A stretch of DNA of 64,000 nt, taken from positions 1,426,001 through 1,490,000 of the forward strand of contig NZ_CP047941.1 of the NCBI RefSeq assembly GCF_014279815.1, written 5' to 3'. Below, in pieces: positions 1 through 9,367 of the stretch (positions are counted from its first letter, which is position 1; every line of letters begins with the position of its first letter). Both the position numbers and the translations under genes were made by a program. The DNA is from Synechococcus sp. NOUM97013 (GTDB taxonomy: Bacteria; Cyanobacteriota; Cyanobacteriia; PCC-6307; Cyanobiaceae). The notes below the pieces were generated by a model that saw nothing but the letters and a program-made list of their open reading frames with translations, was not told the DNA's origin and did not search any database.

Positions 1-46
1 GGGGCGAGCATCTGTCAGGCTCTCTGAATCTGAACAGCAGGCGGGC

Positions 47-1018
47 ATGTCGATCCCATCCGGATACCGCGGTACGGGCCGGGCGGTGAGTTCACCACCT
101 CTCGAGGTGCATCTCAGACGTGGTTCGTCGATCGAATCAACCCATCGCGTGCACGCCGTGGTATGCGACAGCCGCGGCCGCGTGCTGATGCGAGCCGGAC
201 AGCCCGACTTTGAGACCTTCATTCGCTCCGCACTGAAACCCTTTCAGGCACTGCCGCTGATCAGCAGTGGAGCCTCGGAAGCCTTCAATTGCGGAGAGCG
301 CGGCATCGCTATCAGCTGCGCCTCCCATGCGGGTACCCCCAGCCACGCACGCGAAGCCTTTCGAATGCTCTGGAATGCGGAGCTTGAAACCGAAATGCTG
401 CAGTGTCCGGTGCCAGCCGGTCGCACTAGTCCGCTGGAACACAACTGCTCTGGGAAGCATGCCGGCTTTCTGGTGACCGCCCGCAAGATGGGCTGGCCTC
501 TCGACAGTTACCTGCAGGGGGATCACCCCGTGCAGCAGGAAGTGACTCGCCGTGTGGCAGAACTTCTGGGGCTTCCTCAGGAGGAACTGGTCGCAGAGCG
601 GGATGACTGCGGCGCTCCAACCCTGCGCCTTGAGCTGGCGCAGATGGCACTGCTCTTTGCACACTTGGGATCCTCAACCCATGCCGAGCTCGAACAGATC
701 AGTCGAGCGATGCTGACCCACCCCGAACTGGTGGCAGGTGAGGGTCGCTTCGACACGGAGTTGATGCGTCGTTCGCATCGACAAGTGATCAGCAAGGGAG
801 GCGCAGAAGGCATCCAGTGTCTGAGCCGCACAGGTGAAGGCCTGGGGGTCGCCATCAAAGTGGAAGACGGTGCGCGTCGCGCCAAGCAAGCCGTGGCCTT
901 GCACCTGCTTCGCCAGCTCGACTGGATGACCCCCGGCGGCTTGGAAGAGCTGGAAGAAGACTTGCTGGTTCTCAATCCGGGCGTTCATCTCTCCGTGGAG
1001 GGCGAGCTGCGCTCCTGA
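47..1018 (+). CDS. L-asparaginase, type II-like (thermolabile/Rhizobium-type family)
   Basis: A 323-aa soluble protein matching the asparaginase family distinct from the classical AnsA/AnsB fold, which hydrolyses asparagine to aspartate and ammonia. The N-terminal half carries HLRRGSSIESTHRVHAVV and the RSALKPFQALPLI segment, followed by an ISCASHAGTP motif and a HNCSGKHAGFL motif near residue 135, all typical of this family. Length fits the family. No signal peptide, so it acts in the cytoplasm. The ATG at 47 is the first in-frame start seen in the window; the family core begins about 18 residues later, so a slightly later start is possible. It is followed by the initiator tRNA on the same strand. 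Confidence 0.85.
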   Translation: MSIPSGYRGTGRAVSSPPLEVHLRRGSSIESTHRVHAVVCDSRGRVLMRAGQPDFETFIRSALKPFQALPLISSGASEAFNCGERGIAISCASHAGTPSHAREAFRMLWNAELETEMLQCPVPAGRTSPLEHNCSGKHAGFLVTARKMGWPLDSYLQGDHPVQQEVTRRVAELLGLPQEELVAERDDCGAPTLRLELAQMALLFAHLGSSTHAELEQISRAMLTHPELVAGEGRFDTELMRRSHRQVISKGGAEGIQCLSRTGEGLGVAIKVEDGARRAKQAVALHLLRQLDWMTPGGLEELEEDLLVLNPGVHLSVEGELRS

Positions 1019-1069
1019 GGCAGAGCCGGTGGTCGAGTCGCCCACGGAGTTGTATGATTTAAGGGTCGA

Positions 1070-1146
<77 letters not shown>

Positions 1147-1150
1147 AATC

Positions 1151-1179
1151 AAAAAGCCTCACTTCGGTGGGGCTTTTTT
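1151..1179 (+). terminator. Rho-independent terminator of the tRNA
   Basis: An 8-bp stem AGCCTCAC/GTGGGGCT with a TTCG tetraloop is followed by a run of T, starting 5 nt after the tRNA CCA end. Confidence 0.85.
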
Positions 1180-1500
1180 GTTGCCAAATTGCCTGATCGC
1201 GATCAAGAACACAACAGGGAGTTCACTGTTGGCACAGCCACGCTGACGACAGCGTCCCGTCCGATTGATCAGTGCATTCGGCGTTGTGTCTGTGGGGACA
1301 ACAAGCGATCTCTCGTCCTCTGATCAGCCTCAAAAACCCACAATCTGCGATCAAGGGATGTTGAAGACTTCGTGTCGAGCGATGGCAACAGAGGCTATGG
1401 ATTGATTGCACGACTGGGAGCATATTCACGGCCAACTGCAACATCGTGGGCACGCTGATCCGGTCACATCGGAAACTATCGGGAGGTTGTTGCTGCTGCT
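1180..1500. other. Intergenic region
   Basis: About 320 bases between the tRNA terminator and the GMC oxidoreductase. I see no convincing gene. A purine-rich GGGAGG at 1481-1486 may serve as a ribosome binding site for the downstream GTG start, with rather long spacing (14 nt). Confidence 0.5.
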
Positions 1501-3156
1501 GTGCCCCTGCATCCCTTCGAAGCGATCGTGATCGGCTCGGGAGCAACCGGTGGGGTTGCCGCGATGACCTTGGCCGAAGCCGGCGTGAGGGTGCTGGTAG
1601 TTGAAGCCGGACCCGACCTGTCTGCAAGGGAGGCCCTGGGAGGTGAACCTGCCAACAGCCTTCGCCGAGCGGAGGGGTTGCTCAGTGGACGCCATCGACT
1701 GCAAGCTCAGCATCCGGGCTACTGGAAACAGAACCCCGCGCTCTACGCCGATGAACGGGCTTTCCCCTACCAGACACCGGAGGATCAGCCCTTTCTCTGG
1801 ACACAGGGCCGGCAGGTGGGGGGACGCAGCCTCACCTGGGGTGGCATCACGCTGCGGCTGTCGGACTACGAATTCAAGGCTGCTGATCACGATGGGTATG
1901 GCCAGAACTGGCCGATCAGTCACAACGATCTAGATCCTCACTACACCGCCCTCGAACAGCTTCTCAAGGTGCGTGGAGCGCGCGATGGCCTCAGCCATCT
2001 CCCCGATGGACAGCTGGAGCCGGCGCTGCCCTTGATGCCCGAAGAGTCACAGTTCCGCGACGCCCTGCACCGGGAACGTGATCTGACCTTGATCCACTCC
2101 CGCGGCTTTGAAGCCCACCAGCCATCAACCACTGCACCCTGGCCGCGATCGAGCAGCAATGGCTCCAGCCTGCAGCGCGCCCTGGACACCGGAAATGTCG
2201 AAGTCCTGAGCAATTGCGTTGCCGAGACGCTCGAACTGCATCCAGACCAGCAGCGGGCGCGATCGGTCGTGGTGGTGAACCGAACGACAGGTGAGCGACA
2301 ACGCCTCGACTGCGAACTGGTGGTGGTCTGCGCCTCCACCATCGCCAGCCTTCGGCTGTTGCTGCAGTCGGAACAACAGAACAACACGCAGGGATTCATC
2401 GACCCCTCAGGCCAACTGGGGAAAGGCCTGATGGACCACGTGTCCTGCTGCCGCTTCTTCTCCATCGCCAGTAAGACAGGACGCCAGGCGATGCAGCAAT
2501 GCGACCCCTCCAGCACCCTTTCAGGTGCGGGCAGTTTTTTCCTGCCCTTCGGGAACGCCCCCGGGCGACGCACCGACGGATCCTTCCTGCGGGGCTATGG
2601 ACTGTGGGGCGCGATCAACCGCTTTGATCCCCCCTGGTGGCTCAAACGCCATCCGGATCGTCGGCTGGGGTTCCTGATTGGCCACGGGGAAGTGCTGGCG
2701 GATGCGCGCAACCATGTGCGTCTCTCAGAGCAGTGCGATCCTTTCGGAATCCCCATGCCCCACATCAGCTGCCGCTGGGGCAAGAACGAGAAGGCCATGG
2801 TGCGCGACATGCAGCGCACGATTCAGGACTGCATCGCTGTGGCAGAAGGAACAGCTGCGTCCCTCGCCGACCTTGTGCATCTTCCCCTGGTCGAACCGAT
2901 CGTGCGAGGTGCCGCGGCCGTTCAGGATGATGCGCCTCCACCTGGCTACTACATCCACGAAGTGGGAGGAGCGGCAATGGGACATGACGAAGACACCAGT
3001 GTGGTGGACCGCTGGAATCGCCTCTGGCGCTGTCCGAATGTTCTGGTGGTGGATGGAGCCTGCTGGCCCAGCTCCGGATGGCAAAGCCCAACGCTGACAA
3101 TGATGGCGATCACACGCCGGGCCTGCCTGCAGGCCGTCAGGCCTGGGAACGGCTGA
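1501..3156 (+). CDS. GMC-family FAD-dependent oxidoreductase
   Basis: A 551-aa protein of the glucose-methanol-choline oxidoreductase superfamily. The N-terminal dinucleotide-binding motif GSGATGG lies at about residues 12-18 and is followed by VLVVEAGPD, the usual end of the ADP-binding fold. A GGRSLTWGG segment near residue 105 corresponds to the FAD-contacting GG.S..WGG motif, and the C-terminal part has HEVGGAAMG and NVLVVDGACWP, the conserved GMC C-terminal region. The start is a GTG, because the Rossmann motif begins only a few residues later. The substrate cannot be told from sequence; cyanobacterial members are usually annotated as choline or sugar dehydrogenase-like. It overlaps the converging DUF2811 gene by 20 bp. 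Confidence 0.85.
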   Translation: MPLHPFEAIVIGSGATGGVAAMTLAEAGVRVLVVEAGPDLSAREALGGEPANSLRRAEGLLSGRHRLQAQHPGYWKQNPALYADERAFPYQTPEDQPFLWTQGRQVGGRSLTWGGITLRLSDYEFKAADHDGYGQNWPISHNDLDPHYTALEQLLKVRGARDGLSHLPDGQLEPALPLMPEESQFRDALHRERDLTLIHSRGFEAHQPSTTAPWPRSSSNGSSLQRALDTGNVEVLSNCVAETLELHPDQQRARSVVVVNRTTGERQRLDCELVVVCASTIASLRLLLQSEQQNNTQGFIDPSGQLGKGLMDHVSCCRFFSIASKTGRQAMQQCDPSSTLSGAGSFFLPFGNAPGRRTDGSFLRGYGLWGAINRFDPPWWLKRHPDRRLGFLIGHGEVLADARNHVRLSEQCDPFGIPMPHISCRWGKNEKAMVRDMQRTIQDCIAVAEGTAASLADLVHLPLVEPIVRGAAAVQDDAPPPGYYIHEVGGAAMGHDEDTSVVDRWNRLWRCPNVLVVDGACWPSSGWQSPTLTMMAITRRACLQAVRPGNG

Positions 3157-3400
3157 ACAGGTCGTCGAGATAACGCTCGGTCACAGCGCGCTCTGAGCAG
3201 CCGTTTTGGAAGAGGAACTGCGCCAGCGCTGAGCTCATCACCTGGTATTGATCCCAGTTGGGGTTAGAACCGACGAAGTCCTTCAAGCCCCGATAGAGCA
3301 CCTCAGGAATTTCGGCCTCAAGACTGACAAAGGGCGCATCAACCTCCGTGGAAGGGACCGCTTGGGAGTCCATGCATCGTTCCAGGTGATTGCGATCCAT
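3137..3400 (-). CDS. DUF2811 family protein
   Basis: An 87-aa cytoplasmic protein. The core VSLEAEIPEVLYRGLKDFV followed by a WDQYQVMSSALAQFLFQNG segment is the pattern of the cyanobacterial DUF2811 family, whose function is unknown. The C-terminal helix is charged. A second in-frame ATG at 3373 would give a shorter 78-aa form, and the first start was kept because it leaves the core intact in either case. It converges on the GMC oxidoreductase gene. Confidence 0.75.
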   Translation of the reverse strand: MDRNHLERCMDSQAVPSTEVDAPFVSLEAEIPEVLYRGLKDFVGSNPNWDQYQVMSSALAQFLFQNGCSERAVTERYLDDLFSRSQA

Positions 3401-3788
3401 CCAGTCCGTCGTGCCTCGTGTTCACCAACAGGGAGCCACAAAACCATGGCGCTCGTCAAAGGGCGGGTCCAGATGCGACCAAATGCACATCTCATTTGAG
3501 ACTCACGTCAGCACAAGGAGCCTGAGAGATGACAGGCGCTGGTGGCGTTCAACTTGAAAGCGACCGTCCCACTGTCAAGTCGCCGATGTCACAAGATCGG
3601 GAACCCACAAACGCATACAGGAGAGCAGGGATTCAGGCGATCAACCGTGGAAAACCCCAGAAAAACTGTGGAAAAGACCACTTGTTCTCCACAAAACACA
3701 TCATTGATCAGCCACGCTTATCTTGCAAAGTCTCATTCGACTCATGCAAGACAGAGACGACTGAGCACGTCAACATCACCCAATTGCT
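3401..3788. promoter_or_regulatory. Intergenic region with three DnaA-box-like sites
   Basis: There is no convincing gene in these 388 bases. Between 3646 and 3693 are three sites close to the cyanobacterial DnaA box TTTTCCACA: CGTGGAAAA (3646-3654, one mismatch on the complementary strand), TGTGGAAAA (3667-3675, an exact reverse complement) and TTCTCCACA (3685-3693, one mismatch). No dnaN or dnaA is adjacent, so this may be a DnaA-binding regulatory cluster rather than the origin. Confidence 0.4.
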
Positions 3789-4916
3789 TCAGGTTTGAGG
3801 CTGAGATGTGTTGTCTTGTGACTTTGCCGCGCGCAGGGTGGTCGGACCGAGGGGGTGCTCAGCGTGCGGGTATGGGTAATGACCGTGGCTGTGATCGTGG
3901 GCATGGCTGTGGTCAGACCCATGGCTGTGGTCATGCGCATGGTGATGGCCGCCACCGAGCGGAATCGGCACTCCATCCGGTGAACAGGCTCCGGTGCATT
4001 CACGCTCGCAGAGATCACAGGCCTCGGTGAGGCCCTCCACGTGGTGATGGTGACTGGACTGATCCAGTCCGACTTCCTGCTCAAACCCCAGCACCTGAGC
4101 TCGGTACTTGCAAAGGGAGCAATTCATTGCAGCTTCCCCGCCCAGCACCTCTTGCACCCGCTCAACAAAAGTGTCGAGGACGTGATCGTGATCCCCCAGG
4201 TATGACGCATGAAGGAATTCCACTTCGGGATGATCCTCAGCGACGCGCTCGGTGTGCTGACGAATGCGGCTCACGAGTACCCCAGAAAAGAGGAAATAAG
4301 GGAACACCACAATCCGCTTGAACCCCAGCTTCACCACATGGCGCAGCCCAGGTTCCACCAGGGGGAAGGTGACACCGGAATAGACCGTTTCACCCCAGCC
4401 GAATCCGAACCCCTCCACCAACATCCGCATCACTTTGGACACGTTGGAGTTGGCATCAGGATCTGAAGAGCCGCGACCGACCACCACCAGCAAGGTGTCG
4501 GACATCGGCACCTCCGGGGCCTGAGCCAGGACCTCACGGATGCGTGCTCCTGCCGCAGCGATCATCAACCGGTCAACACCCAGTTCCCGGCCGTAGTCAA
4601 TTTGCAGTCCCGTTTCAGCGCTGTAGGTGTTGAGCACCGAAGGAATGTCGTTCTTTGCATGCCCAGCCGCAAAAAGCATGGCGGGAATTGCCAGCACTTT
4701 CTGCACGCCCTGGGCTCGCAGATTCTCGAGTCCATCACGCAGGATGGGCTGGGCGAATTCAAGGAATCCGTATTCCACCGGAAACCCTTTCAGCCGCTTT
4801 TTGAGGCCGATCGCCAGGCCCTCGAACTCCTCGACCGCCAGACGATTGCGACTGCCGTGACCACAGATCAGGACACCGTGCTTCGGTGCATCAGGAACAT
4901 CGATCTGCAGCGTCAC
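3789..4916 (-). CDS. cbiX: Sirohydrochlorin cobaltochelatase (CbiX-like) with His-rich C-terminus
   Basis: A 375-aa chelatase that inserts cobalt into sirohydrochlorin on the route to cobalamin, or possibly another metal in the siroheme branch. Two CbiX half-domains are visible. The first begins GVLICGHGSRN (about residues 14-24) and contains FAAGHAKNDIPSVL, where the two His residues are the expected metal ligands; the second begins LLVVVGRGSSDPDANSN. A Cys-rich segment (NCSLCKYRAQVLG, then CDLCERECTGAC) follows. The last 50 residues are a low-complexity tail of His-Asp-Ser-Gly repeats, probably for metal binding or storage. It is divergent from the FAD oxidase gene, with 53 bp between them. 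Confidence 0.82.
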   Translation of the reverse strand: MTLQIDVPDAPKHGVLICGHGSRNRLAVEEFEGLAIGLKKRLKGFPVEYGFLEFAQPILRDGLENLRAQGVQKVLAIPAMLFAAGHAKNDIPSVLNTYSAETGLQIDYGRELGVDRLMIAAAGARIREVLAQAPEVPMSDTLLVVVGRGSSDPDANSNVSKVMRMLVEGFGFGWGETVYSGVTFPLVEPGLRHVVKLGFKRIVVFPYFLFSGVLVSRIRQHTERVAEDHPEVEFLHASYLGDHDHVLDTFVERVQEVLGGEAAMNCSLCKYRAQVLGFEQEVGLDQSSHHHHVEGLTEACDLCERECTGACSPDGVPIPLGGGHHHAHDHSHGSDHSHAHDHSHGHYPYPHAEHPLGPTTLRAAKSQDNTSQPQT

Positions 4917-4969
4917 ACCAGAAATGCCTCTTCATTGAAGTTATTCGGTGCTGGAGAGGGAAAGCGGAG

Positions 4970-6238
4970 ATGAATACCCAGGCCCGCGATGCCAAGTCCC
5001 TCGGATCTCTGTGCCCAGGGCCAGAACTACTGCCAGAACTGATGCGTCAACCGCTGGGTGGAACGCCACTGCAGGTTCGATCCGGTGGCACCTCAAGCCG
5101 TTGCGCCGCTGACCAGCATTGGACGCTGGATCTACGTCGCCATCAGCAGTTCCGCTACCTCAGCGCAACGCAGGAAGTGGAATTCGGCACGGGCCTGTCC
5201 ATGGCCGACCTGCTCAGGCAGCTGCAGGCTTTCAATCGGGCCATCCCGATCGGCCTGTCCGGCCTCCCAGGCAGCGGCTTTGTGCTGACCGGCGGCATGG
5301 GTCCCCTCAGCCGAACGCAAGGGTTGGCCATCGATCACATCACACAGATCGAAGGGGTTTGGGGGTCGGGTGCGCCGTTCACACTCGATGTTGAACAAGC
5401 GAGGCACGATCCCACCCTCGCCGCAGAGTGTCGCGGCCTGCTGGGCGCAGCGCCCTTTCTCGCAGTGGTCACCAAACTGCGGCTGCGCACCCATCCCATC
5501 GTCAAGCTGCGGCTACGGAGGGGTTGGATCAACCCATCGGAGTTACCAGCCGTCATTGCCTTGGCAGAACAGTGGCCTGAGAGCTGCAGCCTGCAATGGA
5601 CCTGGGGCGAGAGGTTGGAGATCTACGCCGTGGACTGCAGTCCCCTGTCAGCCCCCAGCGCAGGCCTGCACGCACTGGATCCCTTTCTGAACGCTGGCTC
5701 AGGGGGCCAGGTGGAGCAGGTGCACGACCAGTTGGATCTGCCTGCCTTCGGCCAATTCGGGATGGAGACACCACGCACTGCGTCTGCCCCCTCCAACAAC
5801 CTTCTCCATAGCGAGGTGCTAGGTCGTCTTGGGCCCGCTTTTGCGGACCAAGCCGCGTCTGTGATTGAACAACTGCAGCGGCAGATGCGCCAACGCCCAC
5901 ACCCGGCTTGCCGAATCAGTGCACAGCAACTCGGTGGAGCAACTGCACGGATCGATCCGAGCTTCACAGCCTTCGTGCATCGGGATGCCCAGTGGAAGCC
6001 ATGGATCACAGCAGCCTGGACGCCAGGCGACCTTGAGGGTCGCTTGCGCAGCCTTGCCTGGATGGAAGGCGTCAGTGACGATCTACGCACGTGCTGCCCT
6101 GGGGTGCACCTCGCGCAGCTGCATGACCACCTTCCAAATCATCAACAGGAGCTCCGCGACGCCTTCGGCAGCTGGTTGCCGGAGCTGCAGCATTTGAAAG
6201 CGAACGTGGACCCAGACGCAAAGCTGCCGCCGCTCTGA
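4970..6238 (+). CDS. FAD-binding oxidase, GlcE-like (PCMH-type FAD domain)
   Basis: A 422-aa flavoprotein resembling the GlcE subunit of glycolate oxidase. Residues about 25-170 form the PCMH FAD-binding domain: LQVRSGGTSSR, an EVEFGTGLSMADLLRQLQ segment and GSGFVLTGGMGPLSRTQGLA. The remainder is less conserved. The ATG at 4970 was chosen because it follows a GCGGAG purine stretch and keeps the gene clear of the divergent cobaltochelatase; an earlier in-frame ATG at 4886 would run into that gene. No GlcD or GlcF partner is adjacent, so the role in photorespiration is inference. Confidence 0.75.
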   Translation: MNTQARDAKSLGSLCPGPELLPELMRQPLGGTPLQVRSGGTSSRCAADQHWTLDLRRHQQFRYLSATQEVEFGTGLSMADLLRQLQAFNRAIPIGLSGLPGSGFVLTGGMGPLSRTQGLAIDHITQIEGVWGSGAPFTLDVEQARHDPTLAAECRGLLGAAPFLAVVTKLRLRTHPIVKLRLRRGWINPSELPAVIALAEQWPESCSLQWTWGERLEIYAVDCSPLSAPSAGLHALDPFLNAGSGGQVEQVHDQLDLPAFGQFGMETPRTASAPSNNLLHSEVLGRLGPAFADQAASVIEQLQRQMRQRPHPACRISAQQLGGATARIDPSFTAFVHRDAQWKPWITAAWTPGDLEGRLRSLAWMEGVSDDLRTCCPGVHLAQLHDHLPNHQQELRDAFGSWLPELQHLKANVDPDAKLPPL

Positions 6239-6268
6239 CGTACGGTCCCAGCAATTCATCCACCGCTG

Positions 6269-7861
6269 ATGGCCACAGGATCCGTGCCACGACAGTTGAA
6301 CATTGGTTTCGGCAATCCCTTCAAGGACCTGCTGTCAGGTCTGGTGGTGGCCTTCGCAATGATTCCCGAGGCGATCGCCTTCTCCGGCATCGCCGGAGTC
6401 GACCCGCAGGTGGGTCTGTTTGGCGCCTTTCTGCTGTCGATCACCATCGCTTTTGTTGGCGGTCGATCGGCAATGATCACTTCCGCCACGGGCTCCACAG
6501 CTCTTCTGATGACAGGCCTGGTGGCCACCGGCGAAGCCCGCGGTCCGGGTCTTGGACTGACTTATCTCCTGGTGGCTGGCGTGGTCACCGGCATCCTGCA
6601 AATCCTTTGGGGGTGGATGCGACTGGCGTATCAGATGCGCTTCGTGCCGCTGGGTGTATTGAGCGGTTTCGTCAACGCGCTGGCCCTGCTCATCTTCCAA
6701 GCGCAATTGCCGGAATTAGGCATCAATCTGCATTTCGGAGAAACGCAAGCAGCTGGACATGGCCATGCAGTGATCCTCAGTGGTGTGCAACTGCCGATCA
6801 TCTGGGGGCTGGTTCTGCTGGGTCTGGTGATCATTTATGGCCTGCCCCGTCTGACGCGGTTGGTGCCGTCTCAGCTGGTAGCCATCGTGGTGCTAACAGC
6901 AATTTCCATGGTCTTCAACTTGGCGGAAAACTTCGGTATTCCGACAGTGAGCGGCCTCGGTGATCTGCCGACAGGACTGCCAGTACCGAGCTGGCCCTTC
7001 GGTTCACCTGAAGACATGAAGGTGCCCTTCAGCCTGGAAACCCTGGGCATTGTGCTTCCCACAGCCCTGGCCATTTCACTGGTGGGGCTGATGGAAACCT
7101 TCCTCACCCAGGACATCCTGGATGACCGCACCGACAGCAACTCCAACAAGAACGTGGAGGCACGGGGTCAAGGGATCGCCAACATCGTGTCGTCACTATT
7201 CGGTGGCATGGCTGGCTGTGCCTTGGTGGGTCAGTCGGTGATGAACATCGACAACGGTGGACGCACGCGCCTGTCGACCCTGTTTTCCGGCATCAGCCTG
7301 CTGACCATGATCCTGGTCGCCAGACCCTGGCTTCAGCAGATTCCAATGGCCGCCCTGGTGGCCGTGATGATCAGTATCGCTGTGAGCACGGCAGATGTGG
7401 CCGGTCTGAAGCGGATCCGCTCAATCCCCAAAAGCGACACGGCCGTGATGCTGATGACCTTCGCGGTCACCATGCTGACCACACCCCACAATCTGGCCCT
7501 AGGCGTGATCGCCGGTGTGGCCCTTGCCGGCATCCTGTTCAGCCGCAAGGTGGCCAAGGTGATCCGTGTGGAAGCGGTGGATGTCACGCCCAACCTGCGC
7601 CGTTACGTGGTGACTGGGCAGCTGTTCTTCGTCAGCAAGATCTATTTCATGCAGGGATTTGACGTGCATGACCACCCCAGTCAGATCACGATTGACATGT
7701 CTGCTGCTCACATCTGGGATCAGAGCGGCGTCGGTGCCCTCAATCAACTGATCCGCAAACTGCAGAAGGGTGGATCGCAGGTGGAGGTTGTTGGTCTCAA
7801 CAAAGAGAGCCTGGATCTCTTTGAAAGGATCGGTAGCCAGCCCGCAGGAGAGCACGGCTGA
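6269..7861 (+). CDS. SulP family anion transporter with STAS domain
   Basis: A 530-aa inner-membrane protein of the SulP/SLC26 family. Roughly residues 15-430 are a run of hydrophobic helices including [20 protein letters not shown] and a [18 protein letters not shown] loop followed by [19 protein letters not shown], both signature regions of the family. Residues about 440-530 form a cytoplasmic STAS domain ([20 protein letters not shown]). Substrates in cyanobacteria include sulfate and bicarbonate (BicA is a SulP protein), and the sequence alone does not decide between them. It starts 30 bp after the FAD oxidase, possibly cotranscribed. Confidence 0.88.
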   Translation: MATGSVPRQLNIGFGNPFKDLLSGLVVAFAMIPEAIAFSGIAGVDPQVGLFGAFLLSITIAFVGGRSAMITSATGSTALLMTGLVATGEARGPGLGLTYLLVAGVVTGILQILWGWMRLAYQMRFVPLGVLSGFVNALALLIFQAQLPELGINLHFGETQAAGHGHAVILSGVQLPIIWGLVLLGLVIIYGLPRLTRLVPSQLVAIVVLTAISMVFNLAENFGIPTVSGLGDLPTGLPVPSWPFGSPEDMKVPFSLETLGIVLPTALAISLVGLMETFLTQDILDDRTDSNSNKNVEARGQGIANIVSSLFGGMAGCALVGQSVMNIDNGGRTRLSTLFSGISLLTMILVARPWLQQIPMAALVAVMISIAVSTADVAGLKRIRSIPKSDTAVMLMTFAVTMLTTPHNLALGVIAGVALAGILFSRKVAKVIRVEAVDVTPNLRRYVVTGQLFFVSKIYFMQGFDVHDHPSQITIDMSAAHIWDQSGVGALNQLIRKLQKGGSQVEVVGLNKESLDLFERIGSQPAGEHG

Positions 7862-7876
7862 GCCTCTCCAGCGGGT

Positions 7877-8200
7877 TTAAAGGCTGTTACCGAGCAGACC
7901 GATGCAAGCGGAGAAGTCGTCGCGCATTCCATTGAGGCGCTGGCGGATCTGCTGATCGCTGGTCTGCTCTTGCAGATACAACTCGGTGACATCGTTGCCG
8001 ATGCTCATCACCAGGCACAGGGTTTCCAGATCGTCAGCCTCCACGGCTCTCTGCTTGGCCCCTTCAAGGATCACAGTGAGCAGCGCCATCTTGTTGTTGT
8101 AAGCCTGGCGATCACTCACCTGCCAAGCCGAAACAGGCGCACAGAAACCGGCCATCGCCATCACCAATGCAGGGATAGAACCCAGCAGGCAACGGAACAT
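7877..8200 (-). CDS. Small secreted protein of unknown function
   Basis: A 107-aa protein with a clear N-terminal signal peptide (hydrophobic core LGSIPALVMAMAGFCAPVSA, cleavage expected after Ala about residue 25). The mature part is helical and carries two Cys (LCLVMS and ACIGLL) that could form a disulfide. I do not recognise a named family. It converges on the SulP gene and is divergent from the ABC transporter operon, whose promoter must lie in 8201-8302. Confidence 0.65.
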   Translation of the reverse strand: MFRCLLGSIPALVMAMAGFCAPVSAWQVSDRQAYNNKMALLTVILEGAKQRAVEADDLETLCLVMSIGNDVTELYLQEQTSDQQIRQRLNGMRDDFSACIGLLGNSL

Positions 8201-8302
8201 TTCAGCGCGACTGATTAACGTTGGGTAAAAACTAGAGAGTTTCGAGAACGTCGGCAGAAAGTGACATCAACCCGTCAAAAGCTCTGACAGGATTGCTTCT
8301 CG

Positions 8303-9367
8303 ATGTTCACTGTGATGACAGCGCGACGACAGGTGATTTCTCTGCTGAGCGCCCTACTCGCCCTCGGTGGTTGCGCAACGCTCGGGGAAGGCGGCGCTTC
8401 AAGGCTCGATCAGATCCGCAACCGAGGCGAACTGCGCTGCGGCGTCAGCGGCAAGATTCCTGGATTCAGCTTTCTGCAGCGCGATGGCCGCTACGCCGGG
8501 CTCGATGTGGATCTATGCAAGGCCTTCGCAGCCGCGTTTGTCGGTGATGGCGGCAAGGTTCAATATCGCCCCCTGACGGCACCGGAGCGGTTCACGGCCC
8601 TGCGGACGGGCGAAATCGATCTGTTGTCACGCAACACAACCTTCAACCTCAGCCGTGATGCGGCCGGTGGCAATGGCGTGAGCTTTGCTCCGGTGGTGTT
8701 TCATGACGGCCAAGGCCTGCTGGTTCGTCGCGAAAGCGGCATCCGCAGCCTTGAGGATCTTGGTGGACAGACCATCTGTGTGGGATCTGGCACCACCACA
8801 GAGCAGAACCTCAACGATGCCTTTCAAGCGCGGGGATTGCCTTACACCCCGATCAAATATCAAGACCTGAATCAGGTGGTGGCGGGCTACCTGCAAAGTC
8901 GATGCAGCGCCTTCACCTCAGACCGATCCCAGCTGGCTTCGGCCCGCTCCGGCTTCGAACGTCCCGACGATCACGTGATCCTTCCCGACGTGCTGAGCAA
9001 AGAACCCCTGGCACCCCTTTCCTCCGGGGGGGATCAACGCCTTGCCGATGCCATGCGCTGGGTGGTGTTTGGCCTGATCACGGCTGAAGAGATGGGAATC
9101 ACTCAGGCCAATGTGAACGCGACACTGGAGAAAGCCACCGACAATCCTGATCTCACCCGGATCAGGCGTTTCCTCGGTGTGGAGGGTGATCTGGGCAGCA
9201 AGCTCGGCCTCCCTGACGACTTCATGGTGCAGGTGATCCGCACCACAGGGAATTACGGGGAGATCTACAACCGCCATCTCGGGCCCGACAGTGTGGTGCC
9301 GATTCCCCGCGGTCTCAACAATCTGTCCAGCCAGGGCGGCGTCTTGACAGCCCCTCCCTTCCAATGA
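8303..9367 (+). CDS. Amino acid ABC transporter, substrate-binding lipoprotein (AapJ/NatF-like)
   Basis: A 354-aa periplasmic solute-binding protein (SBP family 3) for polar or general L-amino acids. The N-terminus has a lipobox-like ALGGC at about residues 21-25, so it is probably membrane-anchored. Family signatures include LDQIRNRGELRCGV, PGFSFLQRDGRYAGLDVDLC and ALRTGEIDLLSRNTTF near residue 105, which are typical of AapJ. The next ATG at 8315 is an alternative start giving a tidier signal peptide. It is the first gene of an operon with two permeases and an ATPase, overlapping the next gene by 4 bp (ATGA). Confidence 0.88.
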   Translation: MFTVMTARRQVISLLSALLALGGCATLGEGGASRLDQIRNRGELRCGVSGKIPGFSFLQRDGRYAGLDVDLCKAFAAAFVGDGGKVQYRPLTAPERFTALRTGEIDLLSRNTTFNLSRDAAGGNGVSFAPVVFHDGQGLLVRRESGIRSLEDLGGQTICVGSGTTTEQNLNDAFQARGLPYTPIKYQDLNQVVAGYLQSRCSAFTSDRSQLASARSGFERPDDHVILPDVLSKEPLAPLSSGGDQRLADAMRWVVFGLITAEEMGITQANVNATLEKATDNPDLTRIRRFLGVEGDLGSKLGLPDDFMVQVIRTTGNYGEIYNRHLGPDSVVPIPRGLNNLSSQGGVLTAPPFQ

